A DNA stretch of 64,000 bases from Bifidobacterium primatium. Its GTDB lineage: Bacteria > Actinomycetota > Actinomycetes > Actinomycetales > Bifidobacteriaceae. Positions 8,941 through 18,559 of the stretch are shown here, in pieces. The position numbers and the translations under genes are program-made. The notes beneath the pieces are model-generated. The model saw only the letters and a list, made by a program, of their open reading frames with translations. It was not told where the DNA came from and searched no databases. The stretch's first letter is position 1. The number at the start of each line of letters is the position of its first letter. The DNA lies in the NCBI RefSeq assembly GCF_002802875.1, contig NZ_PEBI01000001.1, forward strand, positions 23,820-87,819, given 5' to 3'.

Positions 8941-10419
8941 ATGGCTGCGATTGGAATTCCCGCAATGTCGCGGGGTTCGGTCCCGTTCGGTGATGGTGCG
9001 GATGGTGTGCAGGAGCCTCCGGTGGTGTTGGATTGGATCGAGGCGACGAATCCGAAGGATCGTATGCTGATGGGAACGATCGCGCGTCGTCGTGCGCCGT
9101 TGGGCAGTCATGCGATGTGGCATCCGATGCCGAACCGGGCGGAGAAGCTTGATTTGCTGGAGGAGCAGTCGGCGATTCGCGTGCAGGAGCTGATTCCGCT
9201 GCGGTATGCGAGGATGAGCGTCTCGCCGTTCACGTTCTACCGCGGCACGGCGCTGATCATGGCGTCGGATCTGGCGGCCACGCCGGTCAGCGGGATTCCG
9301 GTGCAGTGCGTGGGCGATGCGCATATCGCGAATTTCGGCATCTTCATGTCGCCGACGCGTCATCTGGTGTTCGATGTGAACGATTTCGACGAGACGCTGC
9401 CCGGACCGTGGGAGTGGGATGTGAAGCGTCTGGTGACGAGCGTGGAGATCTGCGCGCGCGACCGCGGCTTCGATAAGGCGACGCGTCGCCGTGCGGTGCA
9501 GGAATGCATCCGCTCCTATCATGCGTCGATGGACGAGTTCGCGCAGATGGACAATCTCGACGTCTGGTATGCGAACCTCGATGTGGAGAAGACGCTTCAG
9601 GAGTATACGAAGAACGGCATGCCCAGCAAGACGCTGCGCAAGGCGGTGAACAAGGCGCTGTCGAAGGATTCGAACCATGCGGCGCAGAAGTTCGGCGAAC
9701 TGGTCGACGGCGAGCCCCGCTTCCGTTCGGATCCGCCGGAATTGGTGCCGATCGACGAGTTGAAGGGCTATGACCATGAGGGGCCGTTGGATGTGACGAT
9801 CCGTACGCTGTTCGACCGGTACAAGGACAACCTGTATGCGGACCGCCGCCAGGTGCTGGATTCGTATCACCGTTATCATGATGCGGCGCGCAAGGTCGTG
9901 GGTGTGGGCAGCGTGGGCACGCGCGTGTGGGTGATGCTGCTTTCCGGCCGTGATGTGAACGACGCGTTGGTGCTGCAGATCAAGGAGGCGGAGACCTCGG
10001 TGCTGGAACGTTTCGTGGGGCGCAGCCGGTTCCGTACGCATGGCGAACGCGTGGTGCAGGGGCAGAAGGTCATTCAGACGACGTCCGACGTGCTGCTGGG
10101 CTGGACGAGCATGACGACGCCGGAGGGCCTGCGCAAGGATTACTATGTGCGTCAGCTGTGGAACGGCAAGGGGTCGATCGACCTGGACCATGCCGGCAAG
10201 GAGGGCATCATCAACACGGCCCGCATGAGCGCGTGGGCGTTGGCCCATGCGCATGCGCGCACGGGCGATGCGATGGCGATCAGCGCGTATATGGGCGACG
10301 ACGATACGTTCGACAATGCGATCGTGACGTTCGCGAAGCAGTATGCGGACCAGAACGAGCTTGACTACGAGGTGTTCATGGACGCCATCAAGTCCGGTCG
10401 TCTGCCCTGCGCTAAGTAG
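8941..10419 (+). CDS. DUF2252 family protein
   Basis: A 492-residue member of DUF2252 (COG4320), an uncharacterised bacterial family with a distant kinase-like fold. Conserved pieces are RYARMSVSPFTFYRG near residue 87, the GDAHIANFG motif, and FDVNDFDET followed by the WEWDVKRL segment, which resemble the HGD and D-box of phosphotransferases. No signal peptide or membrane segment is seen, so it is probably cytosolic. The ATG at 8941 follows GAAGGAG with about 8 bases between. Function is unknown; the kinase-like reading is from family knowledge only. Confidence 0.85.
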   Translation: MAAIGIPAMSRGSVPFGDGADGVQEPPVVLDWIEATNPKDRMLMGTIARRRAPLGSHAMWHPMPNRAEKLDLLEEQSAIRVQELIPLRYARMSVSPFTFYRGTALIMASDLAATPVSGIPVQCVGDAHIANFGIFMSPTRHLVFDVNDFDETLPGPWEWDVKRLVTSVEICARDRGFDKATRRRAVQECIRSYHASMDEFAQMDNLDVWYANLDVEKTLQEYTKNGMPSKTLRKAVNKALSKDSNHAAQKFGELVDGEPRFRSDPPELVPIDELKGYDHEGPLDVTIRTLFDRYKDNLYADRRQVLDSYHRYHDAARKVVGVGSVGTRVWVMLLSGRDVNDALVLQIKEAETSVLERFVGRSRFRTHGERVVQGQKVIQTTSDVLLGWTSMTTPEGLRKDYYVRQLWNGKGSIDLDHAGKEGIINTARMSAWALAHAHARTGDAMAISAYMGDDDTFDNAIVTFAKQYADQNELDYEVFMDAIKSGRLPCAK

Positions 10420-10433
10420 CCGGGAAAACGAAA

Positions 10434-10474
10434 TGCCGTCGATGATGCGGAATCGGTCCGTATCATCGACGGCA
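10434..10474. terminator. Bidirectional terminator between DUF2252 gene and hisA
   Basis: A perfect 13-bp stem (TGCCGTCGATGAT / ATCATCGACGGCA) with a 15-base loop lies between convergent genes. It is followed by AATT on the plus side and TTTCG on the minus side, fitting a shared terminator. Confidence 0.75.
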
Positions 10475-10507
10475 ATTCATATGTTTGCGGCTACTGCATG
10501 AGCGTCG

Positions 10508-11233
10508 TCACGCGTTGGCTACCTCGAGGGCCTCCTCGAGGGTGAAGGCGCGGGCGTAGAGGGACTTGCCGAGGATGGCGGAGTCCACGCCGAGACCGTC
10601 GAGCGTCTTGATGGCGCGCAGGTCGTCGAGGCTGGAGATGCCGCCGGAGGCGGTGACCTTGGCGTCGGTGCGTTCGGCGACCTCGCGCAGCAGTTCGATG
10701 TTCGGGCCGCTCATCATGCCGTCGCGGGCCACGTCGGTGACGACGTAGCGGGAGCAGCCGACCGAGTCGAGGAACTTCATGGTCTCGAACAGATCGCCGC
10801 CTTCCTTGACCCAGCCGCGGGCGGCGAGGGTGTGGCCGCGCACGTCGAGACCGACGGCCACGCGGTCGCCGTACTTCCTGATGACGTCGGCGGTCCATTC
10901 GGGGTTCTCAAGCGCGGCGGTGCCGATGTTGACGCGGGCGGCGCCGGCGTCGAGCGCGGCGTCGAGGCTGGCGTCGTCGCGCACGCCGCCGCTCATCTCG
11001 ATGTTGACCTTGTCGCCGAGTTCGCCGACGATGGCCTTGAGCTGGGCGCGGTTGTCGCCGGTGCCGAAGGCGGCGTCGAGGTCGACGAGGTGAATCCACT
11101 GGGCGCCGGATTCGACCCAGGTGCGGGCCGCGTCGAGCGGGCTGCCGTAGTCGGTTTCGGAGCCGGATTCGCCCTGACGCAGGCGGACGGCCTTGCCGTC
11201 GCGTACGTCGACGGCGGGAAGAAGGGTGAGCAT
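10508..11233 (-). CDS. hisA: ProFAR isomerase HisA/PriA
   Basis: A 241-residue (beta/alpha)8 enzyme that isomerises ProFAR to PRFAR in histidine synthesis. It starts with [14 protein letters not shown], contains [12 protein letters not shown] and ends with the phosphate-binding [11 protein letters not shown] segment. In many actinobacteria the same protein, PriA, also does the TrpF step of tryptophan synthesis; VDLDAAFG(T/R)G is typical of that group, but bifunctionality is inferred. The ATG follows AAAGGA with 7 bases between and lies 21 bases after hisH. It is the last gene of the his operon, ending near a strong hairpin. Confidence 0.93.
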   Translation of the reverse strand: MLTLLPAVDVRDGKAVRLRQGESGSETDYGSPLDAARTWVESGAQWIHLVDLDAAFGTGDNRAQLKAIVGELGDKVNIEMSGGVRDDASLDAALDAGAARVNIGTAALENPEWTADVIRKYGDRVAVGLDVRGHTLAARGWVKEGGDLFETMKFLDSVGCSRYVVTDVARDGMMSGPNIELLREVAERTDAKVTASGGISSLDDLRAIKTLDGLGVDSAILGKSLYARAFTLEEALEVANA

Positions 11234-11254
11234 GTTGTGGTCCTTTCGGGAATG

Positions 11255-11896
11255 TCAGAAGGTGGCGATCCAGTTGCGCAGGAGCTGGGCTCCGGCCTCG
11301 GCGGATTTTTCGGGGTGGAACTGGGTGGCGCTGAGCGGCCCCTGCTCCACGGCCGCGACGAAGCGGCTGCGGCCGTATTCGCACCAGGTGATGCGTTCGT
11401 CGCTTCCGGCGAGCACGCCGCCGTTCGCGCCGTCGCCGCTCGGATGGCCTACGGCGTAGGAGTGCACGAAGTAGAAGCGCTCGTTCTCCAGCCCCTTGAG
11501 GAGTCTGGAGCCTTCGGCCGCCTCGACGGTGTTCCATCCCATGTGGGGCACCACGTCGGCGTCGAGCGGTTCGACCACTCCCCCGAGGTATCCGAGGCCG
11601 TCGGCCGGGGTACCGCCTTCGACGCCCTGGGAGAACATCACCTGAAGTCCCACGCAGACGCCGAGCACGGGCTTGCCGGCACGCAGACGCTCATCGATGA
11701 CGCGGTCGCCTCCCACGGTCTTCAGACCCTCCACGCAGGCGGCGAATGCGCCCACGCCCGGGACGACGAGACCGTCGGCGTCCATGGCCTGCCGGTAATC
11801 GCTGGTCAGGGTCACGTCGATGTCGAGGTTCGCCAGGGCGCGCACCATGGAGCGCACATTGCCGAAACCGTAGTCGAACACCACTACTGAAGTCAT
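11255..11896 (-). CDS. hisH: Imidazole glycerol phosphate synthase, glutaminase subunit HisH
   Basis: The 213-residue class I glutamine amidotransferase subunit that hydrolyses glutamine and passes ammonia to HisF, forming IGP and AICAR. The nucleophile cysteine is in LGVCVGLQVMF (near residue 81) and the catalytic histidine and glutamate in QFHPEKS near the C-terminus; PGVGAF forms the oxyanion side. HisF itself is not in this window. It sits between the unknown gene and hisA. The start follows GAAAGG. Confidence 0.95.
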   Translation of the reverse strand: MTSVVVFDYGFGNVRSMVRALANLDIDVTLTSDYRQAMDADGLVVPGVGAFAACVEGLKTVGGDRVIDERLRAGKPVLGVCVGLQVMFSQGVEGGTPADGLGYLGGVVEPLDADVVPHMGWNTVEAAEGSRLLKGLENERFYFVHSYAVGHPSGDGANGGVLAGSDERITWCEYGRSRFVAAVEQGPLSATQFHPEKSAEAGAQLLRNWIATF

Positions 11897-11949
11897 GCTT
11901 CTGCCTTTCTTCCGGCGTGCATCGCGCCGGTGCCGTCACGGCCGACCGG

Positions 11950-12570
11950 TCAGTCGACCTTCGATCCGCGGGTGGATCCGCCTCGTCCGAACTTCGTGTG
12001 CTTGGCGATGACGTTGAGGGCGTCGCCGCGTTCCATCGTGCCGGAGTCGACGATGGTGAGGTTCTGCCGTTCAAGTCCGGACACGTCGATCGCGCCGATG
12101 AGCAGATCCTCGACGAAGTCGGGCGTGGACATGAACAGCACGGGGGGCGCGAACTGCGTGCCGGGCTTGCCGTTGACCCATAGGGTGGCCTCGAGCTTGT
12201 CGGCGCGGTTCACGGCCAGCACGGCGGAGAGACCGGAGATCACGGTGGTCAGGTCCCTTGCCGCGGCCTCGGGGCCGTCGCCGTCGACGTTGCGCAGCAC
12301 CGCCACCGCACCGGCGTCGGAGGCGACGCATTGCGCGGAGATGTCGGAAAGCTGGCAGAACGCGGCGAGCAGATCGGCGGCGCTCAGCTGGGTGATGAGC
12401 ACGGCGGCCTTGGCCTTGTTGCCGAGCAGGCCCTGCAGTTCGGCGTCGAAGGAGTCCATGCCATTGAGCTCGTCCTCGAATCCGGCGAGCGCGGCGTTGA
12501 TCTCCTCGTCGCTGAACGAGTCGGGGTCCCGGTCCGTGTTGCTGGGGGTGTTGGGGGTCTGGTCGCTCAT
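11950..12570 (-). CDS. Uncharacterised protein inside the his operon
   Basis: A 206-residue protein I do not recognise. The first 50 residues are acidic and polar ([23 protein letters not shown]), and the rest is a soluble alpha/beta-like domain with segments such as [21 protein letters not shown] and [20 protein letters not shown]. No signal peptide, membrane helix or enzyme motif is visible. Its ATG overlaps the hisB stop (ATGA) and follows GAAGGGA, so translation is coupled to hisB; hisH starts 53 bases later. Placement suggests a role linked to histidine synthesis or its control, but that is only context. Confidence 0.8.
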   Translation of the reverse strand: MSDQTPNTPSNTDRDPDSFSDEEINAALAGFEDELNGMDSFDAELQGLLGNKAKAAVLITQLSAADLLAAFCQLSDISAQCVASDAGAVAVLRNVDGDGPEAAARDLTTVISGLSAVLAVNRADKLEATLWVNGKPGTQFAPPVLFMSTPDFVEDLLIGAIDVSGLERQNLTIVDSGTMERGDALNVIAKHTKFGRGGSTRGSKVD

Positions 12571-13169
12571 AGCGATCCCTTCGTGCTGGGGATGAGGCCC
12601 TGGATGCGCGGGTCGGGTTCGACGGCGAAGCGCAGTGCGCGTGCGACGGCCTTGAATTCGGCCTCGGCGATGTGGTGGGGGTCTCGTCCGGCGATGAGCT
12701 GCAGGTGCAGGCACAGGCCGGCGTGCAGTGCGATGGATTCCATGACGTGCCGCACCATGGAGCCGGTGAAGTGGCCGCCAATCATGGCGTATTCGAAGCC
12801 TTCGGGCTCGCCGGTGCATACGGCGTAGGGTCGGCCGGAGATGTCGATGACGGCCTTGGCGAGGGCTTCGTCGAGCGGCACGGTGGCGTCGGCGAAGCGG
12901 CGGATGCCGCGTTTGTCGCCGAGGGCCTGCCTGAGGGCCTCGCCGAAGACGATGGCGGTGTCCTCGACGGTGTGGTGCACGTCGATGTCGGTGTCGCCAT
13001 GGGCCTTGATGTCGAGGTCGATGAGCGAGTGCTTGCCGAGGGCGGTCATCATGTGGTTGTAGAAGGGCACGGAGGTGTCGATGCTGGTCTTTCCGGTGCC
13101 GTCGAGGTTGAGCGTCAGCTCGATGCTCGATTCGCTGGTCTCGCGTTTGATGGTGGCGGTTCTTGCCAT
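12567..13169 (-). CDS. hisB: Imidazoleglycerol-phosphate dehydratase
   Basis: A monofunctional 200-residue dehydratase converting IGP to imidazole acetol phosphate, manganese dependent. Metal-binding histidine clusters are visible: [25 protein letters not shown], and the C-terminal [12 protein letters not shown]. There is no phosphatase domain, unlike E. coli HisB. Its AAGGAGG ribosome site is embedded in the last codons of hisC, 8 bases before the ATG. The stop overlaps the next start. Confidence 0.96.
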   Translation of the reverse strand: MARTATIKRETSESSIELTLNLDGTGKTSIDTSVPFYNHMMTALGKHSLIDLDIKAHGDTDIDVHHTVEDTAIVFGEALRQALGDKRGIRRFADATVPLDEALAKAVIDISGRPYAVCTGEPEGFEYAMIGGHFTGSMVRHVMESIALHAGLCLHLQLIAGRDPHHIAEAEFKAVARALRFAVEPDPRIQGLIPSTKGSL

Positions 13170-13172
13170 GTC

Positions 13173-14348
13173 TCAGGCCTCCTTTTCGGCCGCTGCGAGC
13201 ACTTCGACGAACGCCTTGCGGAAGGCGTCCATCTCCTCGTCGGTGCCCATGCATACGCGCAGCCAGCCGTCGGGGCCGACGTCGCGGATGAGCACGCCGC
13301 GCTTGAGCAGCTCGTTGAAGATGTAGTCGCGGTTGTCGAAGACGCCGAAGTACACGAAGTTCGACTCCGAGTGTGCCACGGTGAGGTTACGTCCCTTGTA
13401 GGTGAGCGTTTCGAGCCATGCCGCGGTCCGTTCGCGGGTCTCGCGCAGGTGGGCGACGGTGCTGAGCTGTTCGTCGGTGTGCTCGAGTGCGGCGAGGGCC
13501 GCGGCCTGCGTGACGGCGCTCAGATGGTACGGCATGCGTACGATGCGCATGGAGTCGATGATGCCCTTGTCGGCGGCGATGTAGCCGACGCGGGCGCCGG
13601 CGTAGGCGAACGCCTTGCTCATGGTGCGGCTGACGGCGAGGTTCGGATGCCCGTCGATGAGGCTGACCGCGGAGGGCACGCCGGGCGTGCGGAACTCCAC
13701 GTAGGCCTCATCCACCACGAGGATGGGGTGTACGCCTTCGGGTGCGCCGTCGACCCCCGCCTCCTCGCAGGCGGCGAGCAGGGTCCGGGTCTGGTCCATG
13801 GGCAGCGGGGTGCCGGTGGGATTGTTCGGGCTGGTCACGAGCACCATGGCGGGCCGGACGTCCTTGATGGCGGCGACCGCCGCGTCGAGGTCGAGCGTGA
13901 AGTCGTCGTTGCGGGGCACGGTCACCCATTCGGTGAAGGTGTCGCGCGCGTATTCGGGGTACATCGAGTACGTGGGCGTGAAGCTCAGGGCCTTGCGGCC
14001 CGGTCCGCCGAACGCCTGGAACAGCTGGAGCATGATCTCGTTGGACCCGTTGGCGGCCCACAGCTGTTCGACGGCGAGCCGCGTGCCGGACTCCTTGGCG
14101 AGGTAGTCGCCGAACGCCTTGCGCAATGCGATGTGCTCGCGGTCCGGGTAGCGGTTGAGCGTCGGGGCGATCTCGCGTACGCGTTCGGCGATGGTGTCGA
14201 CCACGTCGGGTGCGGGCGGGTACGGATTCTCGTTGACGTTGAGGCAGACGGGAACGTCGAGCTGGGGGGCGCCGTACGGCTCCTCGCCCCGCAGGTCGTT
14301 GCGCAGCGGCAGGCTTGCGGGGATGGCGTTGCTGGTGGTCTCGCTCAT
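13173..14348 (-). CDS. hisC: Histidinol-phosphate aminotransferase
   Basis: A 391-residue fold-type I PLP aminotransferase that makes histidinol phosphate from imidazole acetol phosphate and glutamate. Seen are the substrate segment LNVNENPYPP near the N-terminus, TSPNNPTGT, the DEAYVEF segment, and the PLP lysine in AVSRTMSKAFAYAGARVGY. The ATG at 14348 overlaps the hisD stop as ATGA, which fixes the start over the longer upstream frame. hisB follows after 3 bases. Confidence 0.95.
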   Translation of the reverse strand: MSETTSNAIPASLPLRNDLRGEEPYGAPQLDVPVCLNVNENPYPPAPDVVDTIAERVREIAPTLNRYPDREHIALRKAFGDYLAKESGTRLAVEQLWAANGSNEIMLQLFQAFGGPGRKALSFTPTYSMYPEYARDTFTEWVTVPRNDDFTLDLDAAVAAIKDVRPAMVLVTSPNNPTGTPLPMDQTRTLLAACEEAGVDGAPEGVHPILVVDEAYVEFRTPGVPSAVSLIDGHPNLAVSRTMSKAFAYAGARVGYIAADKGIIDSMRIVRMPYHLSAVTQAAALAALEHTDEQLSTVAHLRETRERTAAWLETLTYKGRNLTVAHSESNFVYFGVFDNRDYIFNELLKRGVLIRDVGPDGWLRVCMGTDEEMDAFRKAFVEVLAAAEKEA

Positions 14349-15727
14349 CGAAGGCCCGCTTCCTTCTCCTGCTCGCGCAGGGTGGCCTTGTCGTACGGGT
14401 CCTTGACGAAGCGGGACAGCACGCATTCGCCGTGGGCGGGCAGGTCTTCGGAGACGGCGAACGCGTTGATGCGCGCGGCCAGGGCCTTGAGACCCTCCTC
14501 GTCGTATTCGATGACCTCGACCGGCTTCATAAAGGTGTGCACGCCGAGGCCTGCGGCGAAGCGGGCGGTGCCGCCGGTGGGCAGCACGTGGTTGGAGCCG
14601 GACATGTAGTCGCCGAGCGGAACCGGCGAGTAGGGTCCACGGAAGATGGCGCCGGCGTTCTTGATGCGCTTGACGACCGCGTCGGCGTCCTTGGTCTGAA
14701 TCTCGAGGTGCTCGGCGGCGTAGGCGTTGGCGGCGTCGATGGACTGGTCGAGGCCGTCGGTCAGCACGATGGCGGACTGGGTGCCGTTGAGCGACGTGTG
14801 GACGCGTTCGGCGTGTTCGGTGCGCGGCACGCGGTAGTTGAGGTTCTCCTGCACCTTGTCGGCGAGTTCAGGCGAATCGGTGAACAGCACGGATCCGGCG
14901 AGCTCGTCGTGCTCGGCCTGGCCGATGAGGTCGGCGGCCAGCAGGCTCGGGTTGGCGTCCTTGTCGGCGATGATGCCGATCTCGGTGGGGCCGGCGACGG
15001 CGTCGATGCCCACGAACGCGGAGACGAGGGATTTGGCGGTGGCCACGAAGATGTTGCCGGGGCCGGTGATCTTGTCGACCGGGTCGCACAGCACGGCACC
15101 GTCCTGAGGCTCGGAGCCCTTGGCGCCGTAAGCGAACATGGCGATGGCCTGGGCACCGCCGACGGCGTAGACCTCGTCGACGCCGAGGATGGCGCAGGTG
15201 GCGAGGATGGTCTTGTTCGGCAGGCCCTCCTCGTTGTCGCGGGCCGGCGGGGTGGCGATGGCGAGCGACTCGACGCCCGCGGCCTGGGCCGGCACGGCGT
15301 TCATGATCACGGACGAGGGGTAGACGGCCTTGCCGCCGGGCACGTAGAGGCCCACGCGCTGGATGGGGATCCAGCGTTCGGCCACGCGGGCGCCTTCGGC
15401 GAGGTCGGTGTGGAAGTCCTTCGGCACCTGGTTGGCGGCCACGGCGCGGGCGCGGCGCACGGATTCCTCGATGGCGGCGCGTACCTCGGGATCGAGGGTG
15501 TCGAGCGCGGCGGCGATGGCCTCCTTGGGCACACGCAGGTTGGCCGGGCGCACGTGGTCGAACTTCTCCTCGAAGTCGCGCAGCGCGGCGGCGCCACGCT
15601 CCTTCACGTCGTCGAGGATGGGACGCACGAGGTCGGTGGCCTCGGAGGTTCCCATCGCGGCACGCGGCATCGCGGCCAGCAGTTCGGCTCGGCTGAGGCT
15701 CTTGCCTCGAAGGTCAATGATTCGCAT
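14345..15727 (-). CDS. hisD: Histidinol dehydrogenase
   Basis: A 460-residue zinc, NAD-dependent enzyme doing the last two oxidations to histidine. Motifs include GLYVPGGKAVYPSSV, the GGAQAIAMFAYG segment, GPGNIFVATAK, AGPTEIG, the DLIGQAEHD segment with zinc and catalytic residues, and the C-terminal EHLEIQ. It is the first gene of the operon. The start at 15727 gives MRIIDLRG; an ATG at 15742 would add five residues, and neither has a strong ribosome site. hisG, hisE, hisI and hisF are not in this window. Confidence 0.95.
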   Translation of the reverse strand: MRIIDLRGKSLSRAELLAAMPRAAMGTSEATDLVRPILDDVKERGAAALRDFEEKFDHVRPANLRVPKEAIAAALDTLDPEVRAAIEESVRRARAVAANQVPKDFHTDLAEGARVAERWIPIQRVGLYVPGGKAVYPSSVIMNAVPAQAAGVESLAIATPPARDNEEGLPNKTILATCAILGVDEVYAVGGAQAIAMFAYGAKGSEPQDGAVLCDPVDKITGPGNIFVATAKSLVSAFVGIDAVAGPTEIGIIADKDANPSLLAADLIGQAEHDELAGSVLFTDSPELADKVQENLNYRVPRTEHAERVHTSLNGTQSAIVLTDGLDQSIDAANAYAAEHLEIQTKDADAVVKRIKNAGAIFRGPYSPVPLGDYMSGSNHVLPTGGTARFAAGLGVHTFMKPVEVIEYDEEGLKALAARINAFAVSEDLPAHGECVLSRFVKDPYDKATLREQEKEAGLR

Positions 15728-15818
15728 AATGTTCTCTGCCATGCTAACGATGGTAAGAACCGCCAATGACGAAAACGACCGTATTATGCACCTTGTCTCA
15801 TACTTCGGAGACGAAAAC

Positions 15819-15847
15819 GCCGTCCGGCCCATCGGGGCGCGGACGGC
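15819..15847 (-). terminator. Terminator after the cyclopropane synthase gene
   Basis: An 8-bp stem (GCCGTCCG / CGGACGGC) with a 13-base loop lies 33 bases after the stop. On the minus strand it is followed by GTTTTCG, a short T-run fitting an intrinsic terminator. Confidence 0.65.
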
Positions 15848-15879
15848 ATGGACGAAAAGGCCGGTACGAAGGCGGCGGA

Positions 15880-17184
15880 TCAGCCCTTCCACCAGGGACG
15901 CAGCGGATACCAGTCGCCCATCGGATGCCCCTCGCGGTCGGGCTTGACGGCGAGGAACTGGTGCACCTGAATGCCGTCGAGCTCGAAGTTCAGCGCGCAT
16001 GCGGCCAGGTACAGGCCGTATACCTTGGCGCGCTCGAAGCCCACCTCGGCCACTTCGGCGTCCCAGTTGGCCTTGAGGTTGCGGTTCCAGTTGTGCAGGG
16101 TGAGCGCGTAGTGCTGGCGTAGGTTCTCCTGGTGCACCACGTTGAATCCTGCGTCGTGGATGCGCGATTCGATGAAGCCGGGCGAGGCGAGGTCGCCGTC
16201 GGGGAAGATGTAGCGGTCGAGGAACTCGTCGGTGCCGGGCCTGCCGTTCGGCCGGTTGTGGCTGATGGTGATCTGGTGGTTGAGCAGCCTGCCCATGGGC
16301 TTGACGAGCTTGAACATCTCGTTGAAGTAATGCTGGTAGTTCTTGGCGCCCACATGCTCCATCATGCCGATGGAGCATACGCCGTCGAAGTCGCGCTCGG
16401 GCACTTCGCGGTAGTCCATCACGCGCAGCTCGGCGAGGTCCTCGAGGCCTTCGCGGCGAATCCACTCCTGACCGTATTCGATCTGCTCGCGGGAGAGCGA
16501 GACGCCCAGCGCCTTGATGCCGCGTCTGGCGGCAGCGATGACCATGGAGCCCCAGCCGCAGCCGATGTCGAGCAGCCGCTGGCCGGGCTTGAGGTCGAGC
16601 TTGTCGAGCACGAGGTCGAGTTTGCGCTGCTGGGCCACGTCGAGGCTGGTCTCCGGGGTGTCGAACACGGCGCAGGTGTATGTCATCGACGGGCCGAGGA
16701 ACCGCGAATAGAACTCGTTCGAAAGATCGTAGTGGAAGCTCACGGTCTCGGAGTCGGCCTTCTCGGTGTGCGGAATGAGCCCGTGCGTGATGCGCTCGAA
16801 CCTGGACGGCCCCTCGGACTCGGGCACCTCCACCTTGTGGATGCCGTGACTGAGAACGGCGGCCGCAAGACGGGCCAGTTCGGCCGGCGAGGGCTTGCGC
16901 ACGTAGGGCGACAGCGCCACGAGCTGCCGTAGCTGCGGATACGGGTCCGCGTAGTCGATGCCCTTGATGTCGAAGTAGCCGAGGATGTATGAGCGGGCCA
17001 CGCCGATCTCGTTGGGATTGTGCACCAGCTGGTACATCATCTTCGGGCTGGTGATGGATATCTGCAGGTCGGCGTCGGACGGGCCGAACGACGACCCGTC
17101 GAACGCGTCGATCCTCACCGGGGCGTCCGGTTCGAGGAACGTGCCGATCATCTCGCTGACTTTCATGGATTTTCCGTTGCCCAT
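15880..17184 (-). CDS. cfa: Cyclopropane-fatty-acyl-phospholipid synthase
   Basis: A 434-residue enzyme that methylenates cis-unsaturated acyl chains of membrane phospholipids using SAM, usually as an acid-stress adaptation. The C-terminal methyltransferase domain has LLDIGCGWGSM, GVSLSREQIEYG, the SIGMMEHVG segment, and the family phrase FLDRYIFPDGDL. The N-terminal region (to about residue 130) is the usual lipid-binding part. The ATG at 17184 follows AAAGGGG; an in-frame ATG six codons later is possible. It is monocistronic by spacing. Confidence 0.93.
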   Translation of the reverse strand: MGNGKSMKVSEMIGTFLEPDAPVRIDAFDGSSFGPSDADLQISITSPKMMYQLVHNPNEIGVARSYILGYFDIKGIDYADPYPQLRQLVALSPYVRKPSPAELARLAAAVLSHGIHKVEVPESEGPSRFERITHGLIPHTEKADSETVSFHYDLSNEFYSRFLGPSMTYTCAVFDTPETSLDVAQQRKLDLVLDKLDLKPGQRLLDIGCGWGSMVIAAARRGIKALGVSLSREQIEYGQEWIRREGLEDLAELRVMDYREVPERDFDGVCSIGMMEHVGAKNYQHYFNEMFKLVKPMGRLLNHQITISHNRPNGRPGTDEFLDRYIFPDGDLASPGFIESRIHDAGFNVVHQENLRQHYALTLHNWNRNLKANWDAEVAEVGFERAKVYGLYLAACALNFELDGIQVHQFLAVKPDREGHPMGDWYPLRPWWKG

Positions 17185-17362
17185 ACATCGCCCCTTTTCA
17201 CGAATGACTCACGGAACAGTCTGCACTGATATTCGGCTATTCAGCCAAGCAGCAGTGTAGTCCGCTCACATCACCGTCATGGCCGGGAAAATCCGAATGC
17301 CGGAACATCATGACGTACGTTCATCGTTGGGCGAACACCAATCGACATATCACGGCGAGATG

Positions 17363-17698
17363 TCAGACGAACACCATCTGGACGAGCGCCATGTAGAGGA
17401 TGGTGCCGCCGGCGATGGACAGCAGCATATTGCGCTTCCACGCATGCAGCGCGACGATGGCCGCCATGGCGATGAGTTCGGGGATGCCGTGACTGCCTGT
17501 CATGGGCGAGACGTCCTTGAGCGAGTACACGACCAGCAGGCCGGTCATCGCGTACGGCAGCACCTTGCCGAGGTATTCGATGAAGCGCGGCGGCTCCTTC
17601 GACTCGGGGAACAGCAGGAACGGCAGGAATCGGGTGAGGATGGTGCCCAACGACACCACCGCAATGGTCAGTACGCTCTGCAGCACGGTCATCGTCAT
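17363..17698 (-). CDS. azlD: AzlD-type branched-chain amino acid transport subunit
   Basis: A small integral membrane protein of 111 residues with four hydrophobic stretches, containing [21 protein letters not shown], typical of AzlD. With AzlC it forms an exporter of branched-chain amino acids or their analogues. The ATG at 17698 overlaps the azlC stop (ATGA), so the two are translationally coupled. The 178 bases between its end and cfa hold no gene that I can see. Confidence 0.88.
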   Translation of the reverse strand: MTMTVLQSVLTIAVVSLGTILTRFLPFLLFPESKEPPRFIEYLGKVLPYAMTGLLVVYSLKDVSPMTGSHGIPELIAMAAIVALHAWKRNMLLSIAGGTILYMALVQMVFV

Positions 17699-18468
17699 GA
17701 CGTCGCCTCCATATCCTCGGTGTCCTTCACGGCATCGCCGGCACTCCCATCGCCCTTCGGCCGCGGGTCGTCGAGATACGGCCGCAGCACGATGAACAGC
17801 ACAAGCATGAGCACCAACGACGGAACCATGAACCGGTCGGGACCGAGCACGATAAGGCACGCCAGTGACGCAAGCACTCCCACCATGGCGGGCAGGTGCC
17901 GCCTCTCCCCCATCCACTGGTCGAGGAAGATGACGAGGAACAATGCAGTGAGCACGAATTCGATGCCCTTGGTGCTGAACGGCAGCAGGCCGCCGACGAG
18001 CCATCCGAGTGCGGTGCCGCCTATCCAGTACCAACGGTTGAGCAGGTTCACGAACAGCATGAACCATCCTCGGTCGACGTCGTCGGGAATGTGCGCCGAG
18101 GAGTTGATGGCGAAGCTTTCGTCGCACATCGCGAAGATGAGGTACGGCTTCTTCCATCCCATGTTCTTGTATTTGCCGAGCATCGACAGTCCATAGAACA
18201 GATGCCTGGCGTTGACCATCAGCGCCAGCATGAACGCGGCGAGGGGGTTGAACGCGCTGAGCAGCAGGTTCACCGTGACGAACTCCATCGACCCGGCGAA
18301 GATGAAATACGCCATGCACACCGGATAGAGGAACGCGAAACCCTTGGCATGCATGAGCAGGCCATACGAACAGCCAAGGAACAGGAAGCCTGCGGCGATG
18401 GGCAGGGTGAGTGGGAGCGCGGTCCGGAACGCCTTGCCGACGACTCCCGATTGCGACGGTGAATGCAC
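17695..18468 (-). CDS. azlC: AzlC-type branched-chain amino acid exporter subunit
   Basis: A 257-residue membrane protein with several helices; the early segment [22 protein letters not shown] and later [11 protein letters not shown] match AzlC/YgaZ proteins. It partners AzlD, encoded immediately downstream. I chose the GTG at 18468 because AAAGGAG lies 5 bases upstream; an ATG at 18510 would add 14 basic residues. The charged C-terminus ([13 protein letters not shown]) is probably cytosolic. Substrate is inferred from the family. Confidence 0.9.
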   Translation of the reverse strand: MHSPSQSGVVGKAFRTALPLTLPIAAGFLFLGCSYGLLMHAKGFAFLYPVCMAYFIFAGSMEFVTVNLLLSAFNPLAAFMLALMVNARHLFYGLSMLGKYKNMGWKKPYLIFAMCDESFAINSSAHIPDDVDRGWFMLFVNLLNRWYWIGGTALGWLVGGLLPFSTKGIEFVLTALFLVIFLDQWMGERRHLPAMVGVLASLACLIVLGPDRFMVPSLVLMLVLFIVLRPYLDDPRPKGDGSAGDAVKDTEDMEATS

Positions 18469-18559
18469 GGGAGCTCCTTTCTTTTCCTTCCGTGGAACGA
18501 CCCGATTCATGATAATCCCATGGAGGACAACCCGCCCGTACACGGCCCATACGGCCGCG

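Noticed and set aside
7469..9070. Plus-strand frame of 533 codons antisense to glnA
   Set aside because: It is the mirror of glnA codon bias, has no ribosome site, and crosses into the start of the DUF2252 gene.
11950..13254. A 434-codon minus-strand frame covering hisB and the unknown gene as one protein
   Set aside because: The upstream two thirds are a shadow of hisB in another frame; only the part from 12570 has normal protein character and a ribosome site.
15750..15800. His-specific attenuator or T-box upstream of hisD
   Set aside because: No leader peptide rich in His codons, no T-box consensus, and the hairpin at 15819-15847 fits the cfa terminator instead.
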